A stretch of 7,401 nucleotides of DNA from Betaproteobacteria bacterium (lineage in GTDB: Bacteria; Pseudomonadota; Gammaproteobacteria; Burkholderiales; Burkholderiaceae_C): NCBI GenBank assembly GCA_009927195.1, contig RFNL01000397.1, positions 1 through 7,401 on the forward strand. Reading direction: 5' to 3'. The notes under the pieces were generated by a model. That model saw only the letters and a list, made by a program, of their open reading frames with translations. It did no database searches and had not been told where the DNA came from. Positions within the stretch are counted from its first letter, which is position 1. Every line of letters starts with the position of its first letter. Below are positions 5,385-7,401 of this stretch, piece after piece. The position numbers and the translations under genes are program-made.

Positions 5385-6489
5385 ATGGAAGCAGAACGCA
5401 TCAACCAAATTGGCAACCAATTGCAAGACCTCAGCGCTCGCAGCGTCGAGTTGCGGAGGTATCTTTGACTTTGATGCCAAATTCGAACGGCTGAGAACCG
5501 TTAACGCCTCACTGGAAGACCCCAGTGTTTGGGATGCACCTCAAACAGCGCAAGCGTTGGGGCGCGAGAAAAAATCGCTGGAAGATGTGGTGCTGGTTCT
5601 GAGCCGTTTGGCCCAAGAACTCACAGACAACCTGGAGTTGTTTGAGATGAGTCGGCAAGAAAATGACGAAGCAGGCTTGATCACGATTGAAAGTGAAGCC
5701 GTCAGCTTGCTGGCCGACGTAGAAAAGCTGGAATTTCGGCGCATGTTCCACAACCCTGCCGACCCCTGCAATGCCTTTCTCGACATACAAGCCGGTGCTG
5801 GTGGCACAGAAGCCTGCGATTGGGCCAGCATGCTGTTGCGCCAGTACCTCAAATACGCTGAGCGCAAAGGATTCAAAGCCACGTTGGAAGATGAGTCCCC
5901 TGGTGATGTGGCGGGTATCAAAGGTGCGACCTTGAAGATCGAAGGTGAATACGCCTTTGGCTTGCTGCGCACCGAAACCGGCGTGCACCGCTTGGTGCGC
6001 AAGTCGCCCTTCGACTCTTCGGGCGGTCGCCACACCAGTTTTGCCAGCATATTTGTCTACCCCGAGGTGGACGACTCGATCGAGATCGACATCAACCCGG
6101 CGGATGTGCGCACCGACACTTTCCGCGCATCGGGCGCGGGTGGTCAGCATATCAACAAAACCGACTCAGCGGTGCGCCTGACCCACATTCCCACCGGCAT
6201 CGTGGTGCAGTGCCAAGACGGCCGCAGCCAACACAGCAACCGCGACGTGGCTTGGAAGCGCCTGCGCTCCAGGCTGTACGACTTTGAAATGCGCAAACGC
6301 ATGGAAGCCCAGCAAAAGCTGGAAGACACCAAAACCGATGTGGGTTGGGGTCACCAAATTCGAAGCTATGTACTGGACCAAAGCCGCATCAAGGACTTGC
6401 GCACCAATGTGGAGATCAGCAACACCCAAAAAGTGCTGGACGGCGACTTGGATGCCTTTATCGAAGCCTCTCTCAAACATGGCGTTTGA
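5385..6489 (+). CDS. prfB: peptide chain release factor 2 (RF2), read through a programmed +1 frameshift
   Basis: RF2 recognises UAA and UGA stop codons in the ribosomal A site and triggers peptidyl-tRNA hydrolysis. The gene is in two frames: 27 codons from 5385 to the CTT at 5463-5465, then an in-frame TGA at 5466-5468. After a +1 shift, 340 codons follow from GAC at 5467. The coding sequence is therefore 5385-5465 joined to 5467-6489, 367 residues (E. coli RF2 has 365). The N-terminus MEAERINQIGNQLQDL and the junction LRRYL/DFDAKFERL fit the family. The codon-reading tripeptide SPF is at 207-209 and the catalytic GGQ at 252-254. Residue 248 in ASGAGGQ is Ala, where E. coli K-12 has Thr (246); Ala is the common state. 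The frame after the shift stays open back to an ATG at 5338, but those codons (MHAKISTF) do not resemble RF2. No strong ribosome-binding site precedes 5385. The gap 5291-5384 after cobA shows no clear promoter or terminator. Confidence 0.97.
5455..5469 (+). promoter_or_regulatory. programmed +1 frameshift site of prfB
   Basis: The element reads GGAGGTATCTTTGAC. An internal Shine-Dalgarno-like GGAGG (5455-5459) sits 3 nt before the slippery CTT, followed by the TGA stop and a C. This is the classic autoregulatory layout of bacterial RF2 genes: when RF2 is scarce, slow termination at the UGA lets the ribosome slip forward one base and complete RF2. The spacing and the bases from TAT onward are the same as in E. 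coli; the upstream codons here are CGG AGG rather than AGG GGG. Confidence 0.95.
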
Positions 6490-6525
6490 AACGCCTGTAC
6501 CCACTCAACCACACAGGACCCCCTC

Positions 6526-7401
6526 ATGCTTGAAGGCACTGCCGCTTTGACACGCCGCGAGGACTACGCCGCCCCCGCATTTTGGATTGACACGGTTGAT
6601 CTGACCATCGACCTCGATCCCATCAAAACCCGCGTACTCAACAAAATGCAGGTGCGCCGCAACCCTGACGTCAGCGCACAAGCCCTGCGCTTAGATGGCG
6701 AGGAACTCAATCTGGCCCGCGTCATGGTCAACGGACAAGGCACGAGCTTCAAAATGGAGCAAGGCCAATTGGTGTTGGAGAATCTTCCCGAAGGATTTCA
6801 AGCCTTTGAATTGGAAATTTTCACCACTTGCAACCCAAGCAAGAACACGCAATTGTCTGGTCTTTACCTGAGCCAAGACGCTTTTTTCACACAATGCGAG
6901 GCCCAAGGCTTCAGGCGCATCACTTATTTTTTAGACCGCCCCGATGTGATGTCGCTGTATCGGGTGACTTTGCGCGCCGACAAAACTGCATACCCTGTTT
7001 TGTTGTCTAACGGTAATTTGATGGCGCAATCCGAATTGCCCGACGGCCGGCACATGGCCCTTTGGGCAGACCCCCATAAAAAACCCAGTTATCTTTTTGC
7101 CTTGGTTGCAGGACCCCTGGTGTGCCGTGAACAACGCATCACCGCCCGAACTGGGCGCGAACATCTGTTGCAAATTTATGTGCGGTCTGGGGACTTGGAC
7201 AAAACCGACCATGCCATGCAGTCTTTGATCGCCAGCATTGCCTGGGACGAATCTCGATATGGCCTGGGATTGGATTTGGAACGCTTCATGATTGTGGCCA
7301 CCGCAGACTTCAACATGGGCGCGATGGAAAACAAGGGTTTGAACATATTCAACACCAAATATGTTTTGGCCAGCCCCGCTACCGCCACCGATGCTGACTA
7401 T
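6526..7401 (+). CDS. pepN: aminopeptidase N (M1 family), N-terminal part, cut by the window edge
   Basis: PepN is a zinc metallo-aminopeptidase of the cytoplasm that removes N-terminal residues from peptides late in protein turnover. The first 292 codons are present and end in frame at the window edge without a stop. The N-terminal beta domain starts with RREDYAAPAFWIDTVDLTID (10-29). TQCEAQGFRRITYFLDRPDV (122-141) is the family stretch with the Gln that contacts the substrate amino group. The exopeptidase signature GAMEN is at 265-269 in FNMGAMENKGLNIFNTKYV. The zinc motif HExxH should lie within about 20 residues beyond the edge, since the last residues (TATDADY) match the segment just before it in E. 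coli. A full protein would be roughly 870-900 residues. The ATG has AGGA (6515-6518) 7 nt upstream. It starts 36 nt after prfB on the same strand, so it may share its transcript. Confidence 0.95.
   Translation, partial: MLEGTAALTRREDYAAPAFWIDTVDLTIDLDPIKTRVLNKMQVRRNPDVSAQALRLDGEELNLARVMVNGQGTSFKMEQGQLVLENLPEGFQAFELEIFTTCNPSKNTQLSGLYLSQDAFFTQCEAQGFRRITYFLDRPDVMSLYRVTLRADKTAYPVLLSNGNLMAQSELPDGRHMALWADPHKKPSYLFALVAGPLVCREQRITARTGREHLLQIYVRSGDLDKTDHAMQSLIASIAWDESRYGLGLDLERFMIVATADFNMGAMENKGLNIFNTKYVLASPATATDADY

Noticed and set aside
5338..5466. A continuous RF2 frame starting at the ATG at 5338, with no frameshift
   Set aside because: Those codons do not resemble RF2, whereas the frame from 5385 gives the family N-terminus and ends exactly at the classic CTT-TGA-C site.
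5509..6150. A 213-codon minus-strand frame inside prfB
   Set aside because: It is fully antisense to conserved RF2 sequence; no family resemblance.
1..7401. CRISPR arrays, insertion sequences, tRNAs, phage or defence genes
   Set aside because: I found no regularly spaced repeats, terminal inverted repeats, transposase-like frames or tRNA-like cloverleafs; gene content is core chromosomal.

Overview
The window looks like chromosomal DNA from a betaproteobacterium of the order Burkholderiales, most likely the family Comamonadaceae. This is judged from memory of S15, RF2, YbiB and CobA sequences, moderately high GC and heavy use of TTG for leucine; no search was run. Almost all of it is conserved housekeeping sequence. 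I see no mobile element, CRISPR array, tRNA or rRNA, and no convincing undescribed multi-gene system.

Layout, left to right. On the minus strand lies rpsO (ribosomal protein S15), whose reading frame is broken by what looks like one missing base. It is preceded by a class I/II PLP-dependent aminotransferase and, upstream of that, an unrecognised 120-codon ORF that may be real. Next, on the plus strand, is a short Hsp20-family small heat-shock protein. It converges with minus-strand tsaD (tRNA t6A synthesis), and the two genes overlap at their stop codons. From a short divergent gap beside tsaD the plus strand then carries ybiB (TrpD2-like nucleic-acid-binding protein), cobA (uroporphyrinogen-III C-methyltransferase, overlapping ybiB), prfB (release factor 2 with the programmed +1 frameshift) and pepN (aminopeptidase N), which runs off the right edge.

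A theme of translation and protein quality links many of the genes: S15 (30S subunit), TsaD (decoding of ANN codons), RF2 (termination), Hsp20 (aggregation) and PepN (peptide turnover). CobA makes precorrin-2 for siroheme or cobalamin. The points most worth a second look are the rpsO frame break, the intact RF2 recoding site, the unassigned ORF before the aminotransferase, and possible heat control (a sigma32-like box and an A/U-rich start-site hairpin) ahead of the Hsp20 gene.
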